Part shown: positions 48,704 through 57,639 of the stretch, piece by piece
Layout of the letters: the number at the start of each line of letters is the position of its first letter
Position numbering within the stretch: the first letter of the stretch is position 1
DNA from: Parapedobacter pyrenivorans_A
GTDB taxonomy: Bacteria; Bacteroidota; Bacteroidia; Sphingobacteriales; Sphingobacteriaceae
Direction of reading: 5' to 3'
Length of the DNA: 64,000 nt
Assembly (NCBI RefSeq): GCF_041925275.1
Contig: NZ_JBHEUZ010000001.1
Coordinates: 372,001 to 436,000 of the forward strand
Notes under the pieces: generated by a model
What the model was told of the DNA's origin: nothing
The model's input: the letters and a program-made list of their open reading frames with translations, nothing else
Database searches by the model: none
Made by a program: the position numbers and the translations under genes

Positions 48704-50047
48704 ATGGCACTTTCACCACTCACTGCGATTTCTCCCGTCGATGGCCGCTACCATCAAGCTACCCAAGAACTGTCCCCCTATTTCTCGGAATATGCGCTCA
48801 TTAAATATCGGGTACTCGTGGAAGTAGAATATTTTATCAGCTTGTGTGGGTATGGTGTACCGCAACTACGCCATTTTGACGGAAGCCTCAATGAAAAACT
48901 CCGCGAAATTTATATAGATTTCAGTTTAGCCGACGCGCAGTGGATCAAGGAAAAGGAAAAAGAAACCAACCACGATGTAAAAGCCGTTGAATATTTCCTC
49001 AAAGATCGGTTTGAAACGCTGGGACTAACCGATTCGTTGGAATTTATCCACTTTGGATTGACATCGCAGGACATCAACAACACCGCTATACCGTATGCCT
49101 GGAAGGAAGCGCTTGCGAACGTATACCTCCCCCAACTCAAGAGTCTCATTGCCGCACTGGAACAACGGGCAGCTGAATGGGTGGCTGTTCCTATGCTGGC
49201 CCGTACCCATGGCCAACCCGCATCCCCTACGCGGCTGGGTAAGGAAATCACGGTATTTACCGAACGGCTTAACAACCAAGTGGAACTCCTTGAGCGTATT
49301 CCCCACGCCGCGAAATTCGGCGGAGCAACGGGCAATTTCAACGCTCACAACGTAGCCTACCCACACCTGGATTGGATCTCTTTCGGCAATTCGTTCGTTA
49401 ACGAAACCTTGGGATTAACCCGTTCGCAAACCACTACCCAGATTGAACATTACGATCATTTCGCAGCACAGTGTGATACGCTGAAGCGCATCAACACCAT
49501 CTTGATTGATCTGTGCCGGGATATTTGGACCTACATCTCGATGGATTACTTCAAACAGAAGATAACCAAAGGGCAGATCGGTTCGTCGGCCATGCCGCAT
49601 AAGGTCAACCCGATCGACTTTGAAAATGCCGAGGGAAACCTGGGTATCGCGAATGCGCTATTGGAGCACTTCGCATCCAAACTGCCCATATCGCGTTTAC
49701 AACGTGACCTCACCGACTCTACAGTGCTCCGCAATACCGGCGTACCAGTGGCCCATACCCTAGTAGCCATCAAGTCGGCAATAAGGGGCTTGCAGAAGCT
49801 CATCCTCAACGAGGGGGCATTGAAAACAGATCTGGAGCAAAATTGGGCAGTGGTAGCAGAAGCGATCCAAACCATCCTGCGGCGTGAGGGGTATCCCAAA
49901 CCATATGAAGCATTGAAAGCCTTAACCCGTACCAACGAAGCGGTGAGCCAAGGCACTATTGCAGCGTTTGTAGAAACCCTCAATGTAAGCGAGGAAATAA
50001 AGGCGGAACTGAAGGCGATAACGCCATGGAACTATACCGGCGTTTAA
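48704..50047 (+). CDS. purB: Adenylosuccinate lyase
   Basis: 447 residues from ATG 48704 (MALSPLTAISPVDGRYHQATQ); an in-frame ATG six codons upstream would overlap the -7 box and is rejected. Converts adenylosuccinate to AMP and SAICAR to AICAR in purine synthesis. Fumarase-superfamily signature SSAMPHKVNPIDFENAEGN near residue 295, the catalytic region ARTHGQPASPTRLGKE, and HFGLTSQDINNTA. Cytosolic tetramer. It carries its own promoter-like box and a palindrome. Confidence 0.97.
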   Translation: MALSPLTAISPVDGRYHQATQELSPYFSEYALIKYRVLVEVEYFISLCGYGVPQLRHFDGSLNEKLREIYIDFSLADAQWIKEKEKETNHDVKAVEYFLKDRFETLGLTDSLEFIHFGLTSQDINNTAIPYAWKEALANVYLPQLKSLIAALEQRAAEWVAVPMLARTHGQPASPTRLGKEITVFTERLNNQVELLERIPHAAKFGGATGNFNAHNVAYPHLDWISFGNSFVNETLGLTRSQTTTQIEHYDHFAAQCDTLKRINTILIDLCRDIWTYISMDYFKQKITKGQIGSSAMPHKVNPIDFENAEGNLGIANALLEHFASKLPISRLQRDLTDSTVLRNTGVPVAHTLVAIKSAIRGLQKLILNEGALKTDLEQNWAVVAEAIQTILRREGYPKPYEALKALTRTNEAVSQGTIAAFVETLNVSEEIKAELKAITPWNYTGV

Positions 50048-50112
50048 CCTTTGACGGTACGCTGACCCTACTTTTGGGGAAATATTGATATTTTTGTAAA
50101 AACGACGAAGCA

Positions 50113-50667
50113 ATGGCAACGATAAACGTATATACCGAATATACACCCAACCCGGCAACAATGAAGTTTTTGGTCAACAAACTGTTGGTCAATGGCAGCT
50201 TGGATTATCCCGACCGGGAAAAAGCGCAGGAATCTCCGTTTGCCCGTGAACTCTTCAAGTTCAATTTCGTAAATGGTGTATTCTTCGCCAGTAATTTCGT
50301 AACGATCACGAAAACGGAGGATGCCGAGTGGGAAGATATAGAGTCCCTCTTGAAAGACTTCGTCAAAGGCGCCGTTGAGTCCGAGTTGAAAGTGCAAGAA
50401 GTGGCCAAAGACGAGGACGTCGCATTTGAAGGATCGGAAACGGAAATCAAGATACAACAGATCCTGCACGATTATGTGCGGCCAGCCGTTGAACAAGACG
50501 GTGGAGCAATCAGCTACGTCGCTTTCGAAGACGGACGGGTACTGGTAGAACTGCGGGGGTCGTGCAGCGGCTGCCCTTCTTCTATGATTACCCTCAAAGC
50601 AGGCATCGAAGGCTTGCTTAAGCGGATGGTGCCCGAAGTACAGGAAGTCGTAGCTGAAGCCATGTAA
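50113..50667 (+). CDS. nfuA: NifU/NfuA-type iron-sulfur cluster carrier
   Basis: 184 residues. N-terminal Nfu_N domain (about 1-90) with VYTEYTPNPATMKFLVNK and FVTITKTEDAEWEDI. C-terminal NifU domain (about 110-184) with the cluster-binding pair in GSCSGCPSSMITLKAGIEGLLK. It accepts and passes on 4Fe-4S clusters. Two TAnnTTTG-like boxes (50069-50076 and 50089-50096) precede the ATG. Its stop codon overlaps the start of the next gene (TAATG). Confidence 0.94.
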   Translation: MATINVYTEYTPNPATMKFLVNKLLVNGSLDYPDREKAQESPFARELFKFNFVNGVFFASNFVTITKTEDAEWEDIESLLKDFVKGAVESELKVQEVAKDEDVAFEGSETEIKIQQILHDYVRPAVEQDGGAISYVAFEDGRVLVELRGSCSGCPSSMITLKAGIEGLLKRMVPEVQEVVAEAM

Positions 50668-51353
50668 TGATGTGTTTGAAGTGGGGATTTTTTCTGGTTT
50701 TTTTTGTTTTGGCTGCAGCATGCGGTAGCCCATCGGACCAGGCGAGCCAAGAAAACACCGAGGCAAGACAAGAAGCCGCTACCCCTCCCGTCAAAGAAGA
50801 GACCAAAAACATTCTTTTTTTCGGGAATAGCCTCACCGCCGGCTACGGGCTCGAAGGGCAGGAGCTTGCGTTTCCCGGCATTATCCAGCAATGGATAGAT
50901 TCGCTGAATCTCCCCTACCGGACCATAAACGGAGGATTGAGCGGCGAGACATCGGCGGCCGGGAAAGCACGTATCGACTGGCTGCTGCGGGAGCGGGTTG
51001 ATATATTCGTGTTGGAGTTGGGTGCCAATGACGGACTGCGGGGAATACCAACCGAAGAAACCCGCAAAAATTTACAAGAAATCATCGACAAAGTGAAAGC
51101 GAAATACCCCGACTGTAAGATGGTGCTTACGGGTATGATGGTGCCACCCAGTATGGGGGGTTCCTACGGGAAAGCATTCACGGCGGTATTCCCGGCGTTG
51201 GCCAAAGAGAACGACATGGGTTTCGTACCCTTTCTGTTGGCCGATGTAGCCGGTGAGCCCGACCTAAACCAACAGGACGGCATTCACCCTACCGAAGAAG
51301 GCCATCAAATCTTGGCTAAGCATGTATGGGAGGTGCTGCGGCCCATGCTCTGA
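50667..51353 (+). CDS. SGNH/GDSL-type esterase (TesA-like arylesterase) lipoprotein
   Basis: 228 residues with a lipoprotein signal (FFLVFFVLAAACGSPS). The SGNH blocks are clear: block I GNSLTAGYGL with the nucleophile Ser, block II Gly in NGGLSGETSAAG, block III LELGANDGLRG, block V DGIHPTEEGHQ with the catalytic Asp-His. TesA-like enzymes hydrolyse aryl or thio esters of fatty acids. Start shares one base with the stop of the NifU-type gene, so translationally coupled. An ATG three bases later is an alternative. Confidence 0.9.
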   Translation: MMCLKWGFFLVFFVLAAACGSPSDQASQENTEARQEAATPPVKEETKNILFFGNSLTAGYGLEGQELAFPGIIQQWIDSLNLPYRTINGGLSGETSAAGKARIDWLLRERVDIFVLELGANDGLRGIPTEETRKNLQEIIDKVKAKYPDCKMVLTGMMVPPSMGGSYGKAFTAVFPALAKENDMGFVPFLLADVAGEPDLNQQDGIHPTEEGHQILAKHVWEVLRPML

Positions 51354-51476
51354 AGACGGAGAATGCCAACGTTAGAGCTAAATAGACGCGAAGACGAGAA
51401 CGCACGACTCAAATCACTACGAATTTCATAATTAATCCTTAACTTTAGCGCCAAAATCGTTAATAACCACTTTATA

Positions 51477-52322
51477 ATGAGCGAAGAAATTAACAAATTA
51501 GAACGAGTTGCATCACAAGTAAGACGAGACATCGTCCGGATGGTCCACGCGTGCCAATCGGGGCACCCCGGGGGATCACTGGGCTGCGCGGATTTTTTCG
51601 TGGCCCTGTATTTCAGCGCCATGGAGCGGAAGGCCGGGTTTGACATGGACGGTATCGGTGAGGATTTATTTTTCCTCTCCAATGGACACATCTCACCGGT
51701 GTTCTACAGTACGCTGGCACGTTCGGGCTATTTCGAGGCGAGCGAATTGGCCACCTTCCGGAAAATCGATTCACGGCTCCAAGGGCACCCCACCACGCAT
51801 GAGGGGCTTCCCGGCGTCCGGATTGCATCAGGCTCGTTGGGCCAGGGCCTATCCGTAGCGATCGGAGCCGCACGTGCCAAAAAACTCAACAAAGATAACC
51901 ATTTGGTATATGTGTTGATGGGCGACGGCGAACAACAAGAGGGTCAAATATGGGAAGCGGCCTTGTATGCACCCCACAATAAAATAGACAACCTCATAGC
52001 CACCATCGATTACAACGGCCAGCAAATAGACGGTGCCACGGAACAAGTGCTTGGACTAGGCAACTTGAAGGCAAAATGGGAGGCTTTTGGCTGGGACGTG
52101 CTTGAGATGAATGGCAATGTGATGAGCGAAGTGCTGGCGGGGTTGGCCGAAGCTAAATTGCGCACCGGCAAGGGCAAACCCGTCATGATCCTTATGAAAA
52201 CGGAAATGGGAAATGGTGTGGACTTTATGATGGGATCTCATAAATGGCACGGTGTGGCGCCCAACGACGAACAACTAGCTGCCGCACTTGCCCAGTTAGA
52301 AGAAACATTGGGCGACTATTAA
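51477..52322 (+). CDS. Transketolase, N-terminal subunit (split enzyme)
   Basis: 281 residues covering the thiamine-diphosphate-binding half: QSGHPGGSLGCADFFVALYF, SNGHISPVFYSTLARSGYF, RIASGSLGQGLSVAIGAARAKK and the ThDP motif GDGEQQEGQIWEA...IATIDYNGQQIDG. The pyrimidine-binding half is the next gene. Together they form a complete transketolase of the pentose phosphate pathway. Separate genes for the two halves are usual in Bacteroidota and archaea. Confidence 0.95.
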   Translation: MSEEINKLERVASQVRRDIVRMVHACQSGHPGGSLGCADFFVALYFSAMERKAGFDMDGIGEDLFFLSNGHISPVFYSTLARSGYFEASELATFRKIDSRLQGHPTTHEGLPGVRIASGSLGQGLSVAIGAARAKKLNKDNHLVYVLMGDGEQQEGQIWEAALYAPHNKIDNLIATIDYNGQQIDGATEQVLGLGNLKAKWEAFGWDVLEMNGNVMSEVLAGLAEAKLRTGKGKPVMILMKTEMGNGVDFMMGSHKWHGVAPNDEQLAAALAQLEETLGDY

Positions 52323-52410
52323 TTTCAGGCACGAGACTTAGACTATCAGCCACGTGTTTTTTTACTCAACCGTCTGATGTCTCAAATCTCACCTCTCAAA
52401 TCTGACAAAA

Positions 52411-53364
52411 ATGAAAAAGTACACATATACAGATAAAAAAGACACACGTTCGGGCTTTGGTGCGGGATTGCTGGAAGTAGGCAGAAACAACGAAAATGTC
52501 GTTGCACTCTGCGCAGATCTCGTGGGCTCACTCAAGATGAACGACTTCATCAAGGAATTTCCGGAACGTTTTTTCCAAATCGGCATTGCCGAAGCGAACA
52601 TGATGGGGATTGCAGCAGGGCTGACCATCGGTGGGAAAATCCCTTATACAGGTACGTTCGCCAACTTCTCCACCGGCCGGGTATATGACCAAATCCGCCA
52701 GTCAATCGCTTACTCTGACAAGAATGTCAAAATCTGTGCCTCCCACGCTGGTTTGACACTGGGTGAAGACGGCGCCACCCACCAGATTTTGGAAGACATC
52801 GGACTGATGAAAATGCTACCGGGAATGACGGTGATCAACCCATGTGACTATAACCAAACCAAGGCAGCTACCATCGCTATTGCCGACCATCATGGTCCCG
52901 TATACCTGCGCTTCGGGCGCCCGGTAGTGCCTATCTTCACCGATGCCGACCAGAAGTTTGAAATCGGCAAAGCATGGATGGTGAATGAAGGCGCCGATGT
53001 GAGCATCTTTGCGACCGGCCACCTGGTTTGGGAAGCGATCCAAGCCGGCGAACAATTGGCCGAATTGGGTATCGATGCCGAAATCATCAATATCCACACC
53101 ATCAAGCCGCTGGACGAAGAAGCAGTGTTGAGGTCGGTGGCCAAAACCGGATGCGTGGTTACTGCAGAAGAGCATAACCGGCTAGGGGGGCTCGGTGATA
53201 GCATTGCACAGGTACTGGCAAAGAACAACCCATCGCCACAGGAATATGTAGCTGTTGACGATAGCTTCGGGGAAAGTGGCACGCCAGCCCAGCTTATGGA
53301 AAAATATGGACTTAATGCTGCCAATATCGTGGCCGCTGCGCAGCGTGTAATCAAACGGAAATAG
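52411..53364 (+). CDS. Transketolase, C-terminal subunit (split enzyme)
   Basis: 317 residues: the pyrimidine-binding domain (TRSGFGAGLLEVGRNNENVVALCADLVGS, FFQIGIAEANMMGIAAGL, GLTLGEDGATHQILEDIGLM) and the C-terminal transketolase domain (VVTAEEHNRLGGLGDSIAQVL). It pairs with the subunit ending 88 bases upstream. E-A-N in the IAEANM segment contains the conserved Glu that activates thiamine diphosphate. Confidence 0.95.
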   Translation: MKKYTYTDKKDTRSGFGAGLLEVGRNNENVVALCADLVGSLKMNDFIKEFPERFFQIGIAEANMMGIAAGLTIGGKIPYTGTFANFSTGRVYDQIRQSIAYSDKNVKICASHAGLTLGEDGATHQILEDIGLMKMLPGMTVINPCDYNQTKAATIAIADHHGPVYLRFGRPVVPIFTDADQKFEIGKAWMVNEGADVSIFATGHLVWEAIQAGEQLAELGIDAEIINIHTIKPLDEEAVLRSVAKTGCVVTAEEHNRLGGLGDSIAQVLAKNNPSPQEYVAVDDSFGESGTPAQLMEKYGLNAANIVAAAQRVIKRK

Positions 53365-53395
53365 AACGCTAAACACGAACGCCGCACAGCACCCT

Positions 53396-53941
53396 ATGGA
53401 AGACGCTCAAATACTAGCCCTTTTTGCTGATAAACGTACGCGGGATGACGCATTCGGGCAGCTCCTAAAAAAGTATCAGCAAAAAATCTATTGGCATGTG
53501 CGGCGTTTGGTTATAGACCATGATGATGCTGACGATCTGGTGCAGGATATATTCATCAAGGTGTGGAAAAACCTGGAGAATTTCAGGGAAGACGCGCAGT
53601 TGTACACGTGGCTATACCGCATCGCCACCAACGAATGCATCACGTTCTTGAATAAGAAGAAGCAACGGCAACAGGTATCGCTTGACGACGAAAACGCTGC
53701 TTACCTGGCCGAGACACTGACGGATACAACGTATTTCAACGGCGACCAGGCGCAGCTGAAATTACAGCAGGCGTTGCTTACACTGCCAGAGAAGCAACGT
53801 ATCGTGTTTAACATGAAATATTTTGACGATTTGAAATACGAGGAAATATCAGAGATCGTGGGCACCAGCGTGGGTGCACTGAAAGCGTCATACCACCTAG
53901 CGGTAAAGAAAATAGCCCACTTTTTTGAAGAAAACGATTAA
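53396..53941 (+). CDS. ECF sigma factor
   Basis: 181 residues. Sigma-2 (about 15-85) with IYWHVRRLVIDHDDADDLVQDIFIKVWKNL and LYTWLYRIATNECITFLNKKK; sigma-4 (about 120-175) with LPEKQRIVFNMKYFDDLKYEEISEIVGTSVGALKASYHLAVKKI. It heads a three-gene operon with a membrane protein that is its likely anti-sigma and a Spy-like periplasmic protein. Confidence 0.94.
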   Translation: MEDAQILALFADKRTRDDAFGQLLKKYQQKIYWHVRRLVIDHDDADDLVQDIFIKVWKNLENFREDAQLYTWLYRIATNECITFLNKKKQRQQVSLDDENAAYLAETLTDTTYFNGDQAQLKLQQALLTLPEKQRIVFNMKYFDDLKYEEISEIVGTSVGALKASYHLAVKKIAHFFEEND

Positions 53942-53975
53942 ACCTTCACGTAACAAAATCATCTAAGGAAGTACC

Positions 53976-54671
53976 ATGAAGGAGAAACACACATACCACC
54001 ACGCTGATGCCGCGGAACAATTGCCCCAGGCATTGCGTGCGAATCCGTATACCGTGCCCAATGGTTACTTCGAAAGCTTGTATCACCATACTATCCAACG
54101 ATGTCAGCAGGGCGATATGCAGGCTACTTTTGGCGTTCCGGCGGGCTATTTTGAACAATTGACGGAAAGCATAACGGCGAAAATCGCTGAAGAGAAGCTG
54201 AAAGCGGTCGTCAATGACCCCGGATTTGCTGTGCCCGAAGGTTATTTCGGCGAGTCGGAACAGCTGTTAATGGCCCATCACAAAATCAATGGACACGTGG
54301 CCGACGCCGGATTCACTGCCCCCGAGCATTATTTTGACAGGCTGTCCGATCAAATCAAGCAACGTGCCCAACAGCCATCTATACCCGCACGCAGGCTCGG
54401 CCGCCCCAAATGGGTGGCCTACGCTGCCGCCGCCAGTGTTGCGGTGGTGCTGGGATGGGTCGGCATGTTCAGCATCGCTCCAGGCACATCCGAAACCAAG
54501 AGTCCGTTGGCCGCTGTATCGGACCAACAAATCCTCGATTACCTGGAACTTTATGGGGCACCGAACGATATGATGTATATCTCCGAGCAATTCGACGACT
54601 TCGATGAGCGTACCATCGGCGAAGGGATTAGCGAGGAAGATATTGAAGCATACCTTAATCATACGTTATAA
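53976..54671 (+). CDS. Membrane protein with four VPxGYF repeats, likely sigma partner
   Basis: 231 residues. The N-terminal 125 residues hold four copies of a short motif: PYTVPNGYFESL (24-35), FGVPAGYFEQL (52-62), FAVPEGYFGES (84-94) and FTAPEHYFDRL (113-123). A single transmembrane segment spans about 147-167 (WVAYAAAASVAVVLGWVGMF). The acidic periplasmic tail has EDIEAYLNHTL. The arrangement (cytosolic part, one membrane helix, periplasmic tail, next to an ECF sigma) fits an anti-sigma function. The repeated motif is common in Bacteroidota sigma-linked proteins without a defined role. Confidence 0.75.
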   Translation: MKEKHTYHHADAAEQLPQALRANPYTVPNGYFESLYHHTIQRCQQGDMQATFGVPAGYFEQLTESITAKIAEEKLKAVVNDPGFAVPEGYFGESEQLLMAHHKINGHVADAGFTAPEHYFDRLSDQIKQRAQQPSIPARRLGRPKWVAYAAAASVAVVLGWVGMFSIAPGTSETKSPLAAVSDQQILDYLELYGAPNDMMYISEQFDDFDERTIGEGISEEDIEAYLNHTL

Positions 54672-54673
54672 CA

Positions 54674-55150
54674 ATGACCGTGGCAAAACGATTCCATCTC
54701 ATCGCATTAGCGTTGTTGCTTCCTATCACCATCGTGGTGGCACAGGAAAGCAGGGCCGAGCGCTTTGAACGAATCGAATCGGAAAAAATCGCCTTTATCA
54801 CCAAGGAATTGAACCTCACCCCGTCGGAAGCACAGAAATTTTTCCCGGTGTATAACCAATACCATCGGGAAATTTCCAAACTGAAACAGGAACGGCGTTC
54901 AATGGGACGACTCGGCAATAAGTCCCAATTGGAGAACAAGACCATCCCCGGAAACAACTTTAACCTCTCCGACCGGGATGTCCTCGCATTCGACGCCAAG
55001 GAACTGGAGGTGAAGAAAACCTACCGGAAAAGTTTTGCTGCCATCGTGGGCCAGGCTCGCGCATCGCGGTTCTTCGAAGTCGAAGAGGAGTTTCGGAACT
55101 ACCTGCTGCGCGAGTTACAGCACCGGCGGCGTGACCGCGACCATCCATAA
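54674..55150 (+). CDS. Periplasmic Spy/CpxP-like sensor-type protein
   Basis: 158 residues with a signal peptide (FHLIALALLLPITIVVAQ). Mature part helical: KIAFITKELNLTPSEAQKFFPVYNQYHREISKLKQERR, a LTxxQ-like pattern seen in periplasmic Spy/CpxP relatives. In Bacteroidota such genes end ECF-sigma operons. Two bases after the anti-sigma-like gene, so co-transcribed. It may sense envelope conditions; no ligand is predictable. Confidence 0.7.
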   Translation: MTVAKRFHLIALALLLPITIVVAQESRAERFERIESEKIAFITKELNLTPSEAQKFFPVYNQYHREISKLKQERRSMGRLGNKSQLENKTIPGNNFNLSDRDVLAFDAKELEVKKTYRKSFAAIVGQARASRFFEVEEEFRNYLLRELQHRRRDRDHP

Positions 55151-55170
55151 AATATTCCGTAACTTCGCGC

Positions 55171-56355
55171 ATGCTTAGTAACCGGCAACTTTTTCTCGCT
55201 AATACCGCGCAGACCTCGGCTTCACCCCGCCTCATCGAAATAGACCGCGCCGAAGGGGTATACCTATTTGGCCCAAATGGCGAACGATACATCGATCTCG
55301 TATCCGGCTTTGCGGTGAGCAATATCGGCCACCGCCATCCCCGGGTACTCGAAGCGGTTGCTGATCAACTCGACAGGTATTTGCACGTAACGGTGTACGG
55401 CGAATTTGTGCAGGCGCCGCAGGTCGCTTTGGCTACGCAGCTCCTTGCTGTCCTCCCGGAGCGCTTCGATTCCGTCTATTTTACGAATTCGGGCACCGAA
55501 GCTACCGAGGGTGCCATGAAAATCGCGAAGAAATTTACCGGGCGGCGCCAACTCATCGCTGCCGAAAAAGCCTATCATGGCAGTACACAGGGGGCCCTCA
55601 GCCTCATTGGTAACCCCGAGTACCACCAAGCCTATGCGCCCCTATTGCCTGGGATAGCGTTTATCCGCTACAACAACCCCGATGATATCGGTAAAATCGA
55701 CACATCAACCGCCGCGGTGATTCTTGAAGCAGTCCAGGGCGAAGCGGGTATACGTGTGCCCGACCTGTCATACATGCGTGCCATACGCAAGCGCTGTGAC
55801 GAAACAGGTACCCTACTTATCTTCGACGAAATCCAAACGGGGTTCGGCCGTACCGGCAAGCTATTCGCTTTTCAACACTACGGCATCGAACCGGACATCC
55901 TACTCCTCGCTAAAGGAATGGGTGGCGGCATGCCCATCGGCGCATTTGTAGCCAACAAAGCCGTGATGGACGTGATCAAAGACAACCCGATGCTGGGCCA
56001 CATTACTACCTTTGGTGGCCATCCCGTAAGTTGTGCTGCTGCACTCGCATCGCTCAACGTCATCCTGAACGAGCGCCTCGTGGAAGATGTGGAACGAAAA
56101 GCCCACCTGTTCCGCCGGCAATTGCAACATCCGTCGATCCGCGAAATAAGGGGCATCGGCCTGATGTTTTGCATCCAGCTGGACACCTTTGAGCAGGTGG
56201 CATACGTAAGTAAGTATTGTGCGGACAACGGGGTGATTATCGATTGGTTTCTGCATTGCGCTACTGCCTTGCGCGTTTCTCCGCCGCTTATCATCAAAGA
56301 CGATGACATAGCAGCGGCCTGCAGCGTAATCTTGGACGCGCTTGACCACCTATAA
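55171..56355 (+). CDS. Class III PLP-dependent aminotransferase (acetylornithine-type)
   Basis: 394 residues. Fold-type I class III aminotransferase: GFAVSNIGHRHPRVLEAV, SGTEATEGAMKIAKKFTGRRQL (phosphate-binding turn), FDEIQTGFGRTGKLFAFQHYG and the Schiff-base Lys K248 in LLLAKGMGGGMPIGAF. Related to acetylornithine, ornithine and 4-aminobutyrate aminotransferases. The substrate cannot be fixed from sequence; no arginine-pathway gene is nearby, so the argD symbol is not assigned. The ATG is nearly adjacent to the previous operon (20 bases). Confidence 0.9.
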   Translation: MLSNRQLFLANTAQTSASPRLIEIDRAEGVYLFGPNGERYIDLVSGFAVSNIGHRHPRVLEAVADQLDRYLHVTVYGEFVQAPQVALATQLLAVLPERFDSVYFTNSGTEATEGAMKIAKKFTGRRQLIAAEKAYHGSTQGALSLIGNPEYHQAYAPLLPGIAFIRYNNPDDIGKIDTSTAAVILEAVQGEAGIRVPDLSYMRAIRKRCDETGTLLIFDEIQTGFGRTGKLFAFQHYGIEPDILLLAKGMGGGMPIGAFVANKAVMDVIKDNPMLGHITTFGGHPVSCAAALASLNVILNERLVEDVERKAHLFRRQLQHPSIREIRGIGLMFCIQLDTFEQVAYVSKYCADNGVIIDWFLHCATALRVSPPLIIKDDDIAAACSVILDALDHL

Positions 56356-56516
56356 CCGTTACGCCAGCACGGCATAGTTTTCAACGCACCGCCGATTTAT
56401 TTACACGCATGATGCAACATTGCGAGGCTTACCCGCGTCTATTGACAAAGGGAAAGGGAAACTAATAGGAGGAATTGATCGAATTGTACAATTAGCGCAT
56501 CATAATAAGAAACTCG

Positions 56517-57053
56517 TTGGAAGCCTCATTCACTGACAAGCATTACGAATTGGTAGTGGCCTGCAAACAAGGCGACCGCCCATCGCAGTTCAAATTGTAT
56601 AATTTATACGCAAAAGCGATGTATAATACCGCCTTACGTATTGTACAGGATGAGGCTGAAGCCGCCGATGTGTTGCAAGAGGCGTTTATCGATGCGTTTT
56701 CCCGCTTGGATAGTTTCCGCCAAGAGAGCACATTTGGTCTTTGGATGAAACAAATAGTGGTAAACAAGTCCATCTCGACGTTGCGCAAAAGGAAGCTGGA
56801 ATTGCAATCACTGGGAGACGGCGAAGAACCCGCCGACGTGGAGGATGGTGAGAACGACATCGAGCTACAGGTTGCCGCCATCAAACAAGCGATCAACAAG
56901 TTACCCGAGGGTTATCGGCTGGTGCTTACGCTCTACCTGCTGGAAGGCTATGACCACGAAGAAATCGCACACATCCTGCGAATCAGTGAGGCGACGTCTC
57001 GGAGCCAATACCTACGGGGAAAGCGGAAGTTATTGGATTATTTAACAAACTGA
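56517..57053 (+). CDS. ECF sigma factor with a TTG start
   Basis: 178 residues. Starts at TTG 56517: the frame has a stop at 56493-56495 and no ATG before residue 35, which would remove part of sigma-2. Sigma-2 has YNTALRIVQDEAEAADVLQEAFIDAFSRLDSFRQESTFGLW, sigma-4 has LPEGYRLVLTLYLLEGYDHEEIAHILRISEATSRSQYLRGKRKL. Upstream, AGGAGG (56467-56472) is followed by a six-codon frame (TTG 56475 to TAG 56493), then the gene, an unusual arrangement. It precedes a membrane partner and a surface protein. Confidence 0.88.
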   Translation: MEASFTDKHYELVVACKQGDRPSQFKLYNLYAKAMYNTALRIVQDEAEAADVLQEAFIDAFSRLDSFRQESTFGLWMKQIVVNKSISTLRKRKLELQSLGDGEEPADVEDGENDIELQVAAIKQAINKLPEGYRLVLTLYLLEGYDHEEIAHILRISEATSRSQYLRGKRKLLDYLTN

Positions 57054-57075
57054 ATGGAAAAGCATAGGAGTTGAC

Positions 57076-57639
57076 ATGAAAAAGGATTTGAAATCATTCA
57101 TTCAAGAAAATCGGGAGGCTTTTGATGAGGCTACCCCTCCATTATACCTTTGGCAGGGGATTGCCGAAGAGTTGGATAGCCGATACCAAAGAAGCACGAA
57201 AAAACCGGGGGGTAAGACGGCATGGATTACCCAGGTACTGAAAGTAGCGGCCGTGACATTTCTAGTGGGCATGGCCGGTATCCTCATCTACTTTTATGGA
57301 AAAAGGGATGCTTACCTCGACTATAGCCGGGTAAACCCCGATTTGGCTGCGGAGCAGCAGGTATATGCCCAATTGGTTATGCAAAAGAAAGATTCTATCG
57401 CATTTATCGCCACGTCAAACCCCGCGCTATACGGCGAATTTTCGAAAGTGATCGACCAAATGGAATCAAATTATGATATGTTGAAACAGGAATTCGCCAA
57501 AAGCCCGAACAGGGAACTGACTTTGGAGGCTATGATACGTAACCTACAAGCACAAATCGACATACTCAGTCAGCAGCTAGACGTACTGAACTATATCAAC
57601 AGCGCCTCAAAAAAACAGACCAGAGATGAACAGATTTAA
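57076..57639 (+). CDS. Membrane-anchored protein, likely sigma-factor partner
   Basis: 187 residues. Cytosolic N-terminus (1-55) with FIQENREAFDEATPPLYLWQGIAEELDSRYQRS, one transmembrane segment at about 56-75 (VLKVAAVTFLVGMAGILIYFYG), then a periplasmic helical part with IDQMESNYDMLKQEFAKSPNRELTLEAMIRNLQAQIDILSQQLDVL, which looks like a coiled coil. Fits an anti-sigma for the gene before it. No zinc-finger is visible. Overlaps the next gene by 14 bases. Confidence 0.72.
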   Translation: MKKDLKSFIQENREAFDEATPPLYLWQGIAEELDSRYQRSTKKPGGKTAWITQVLKVAAVTFLVGMAGILIYFYGKRDAYLDYSRVNPDLAAEQQVYAQLVMQKKDSIAFIATSNPALYGEFSKVIDQMESNYDMLKQEFAKSPNRELTLEAMIRNLQAQIDILSQQLDVLNYINSASKKQTRDEQI

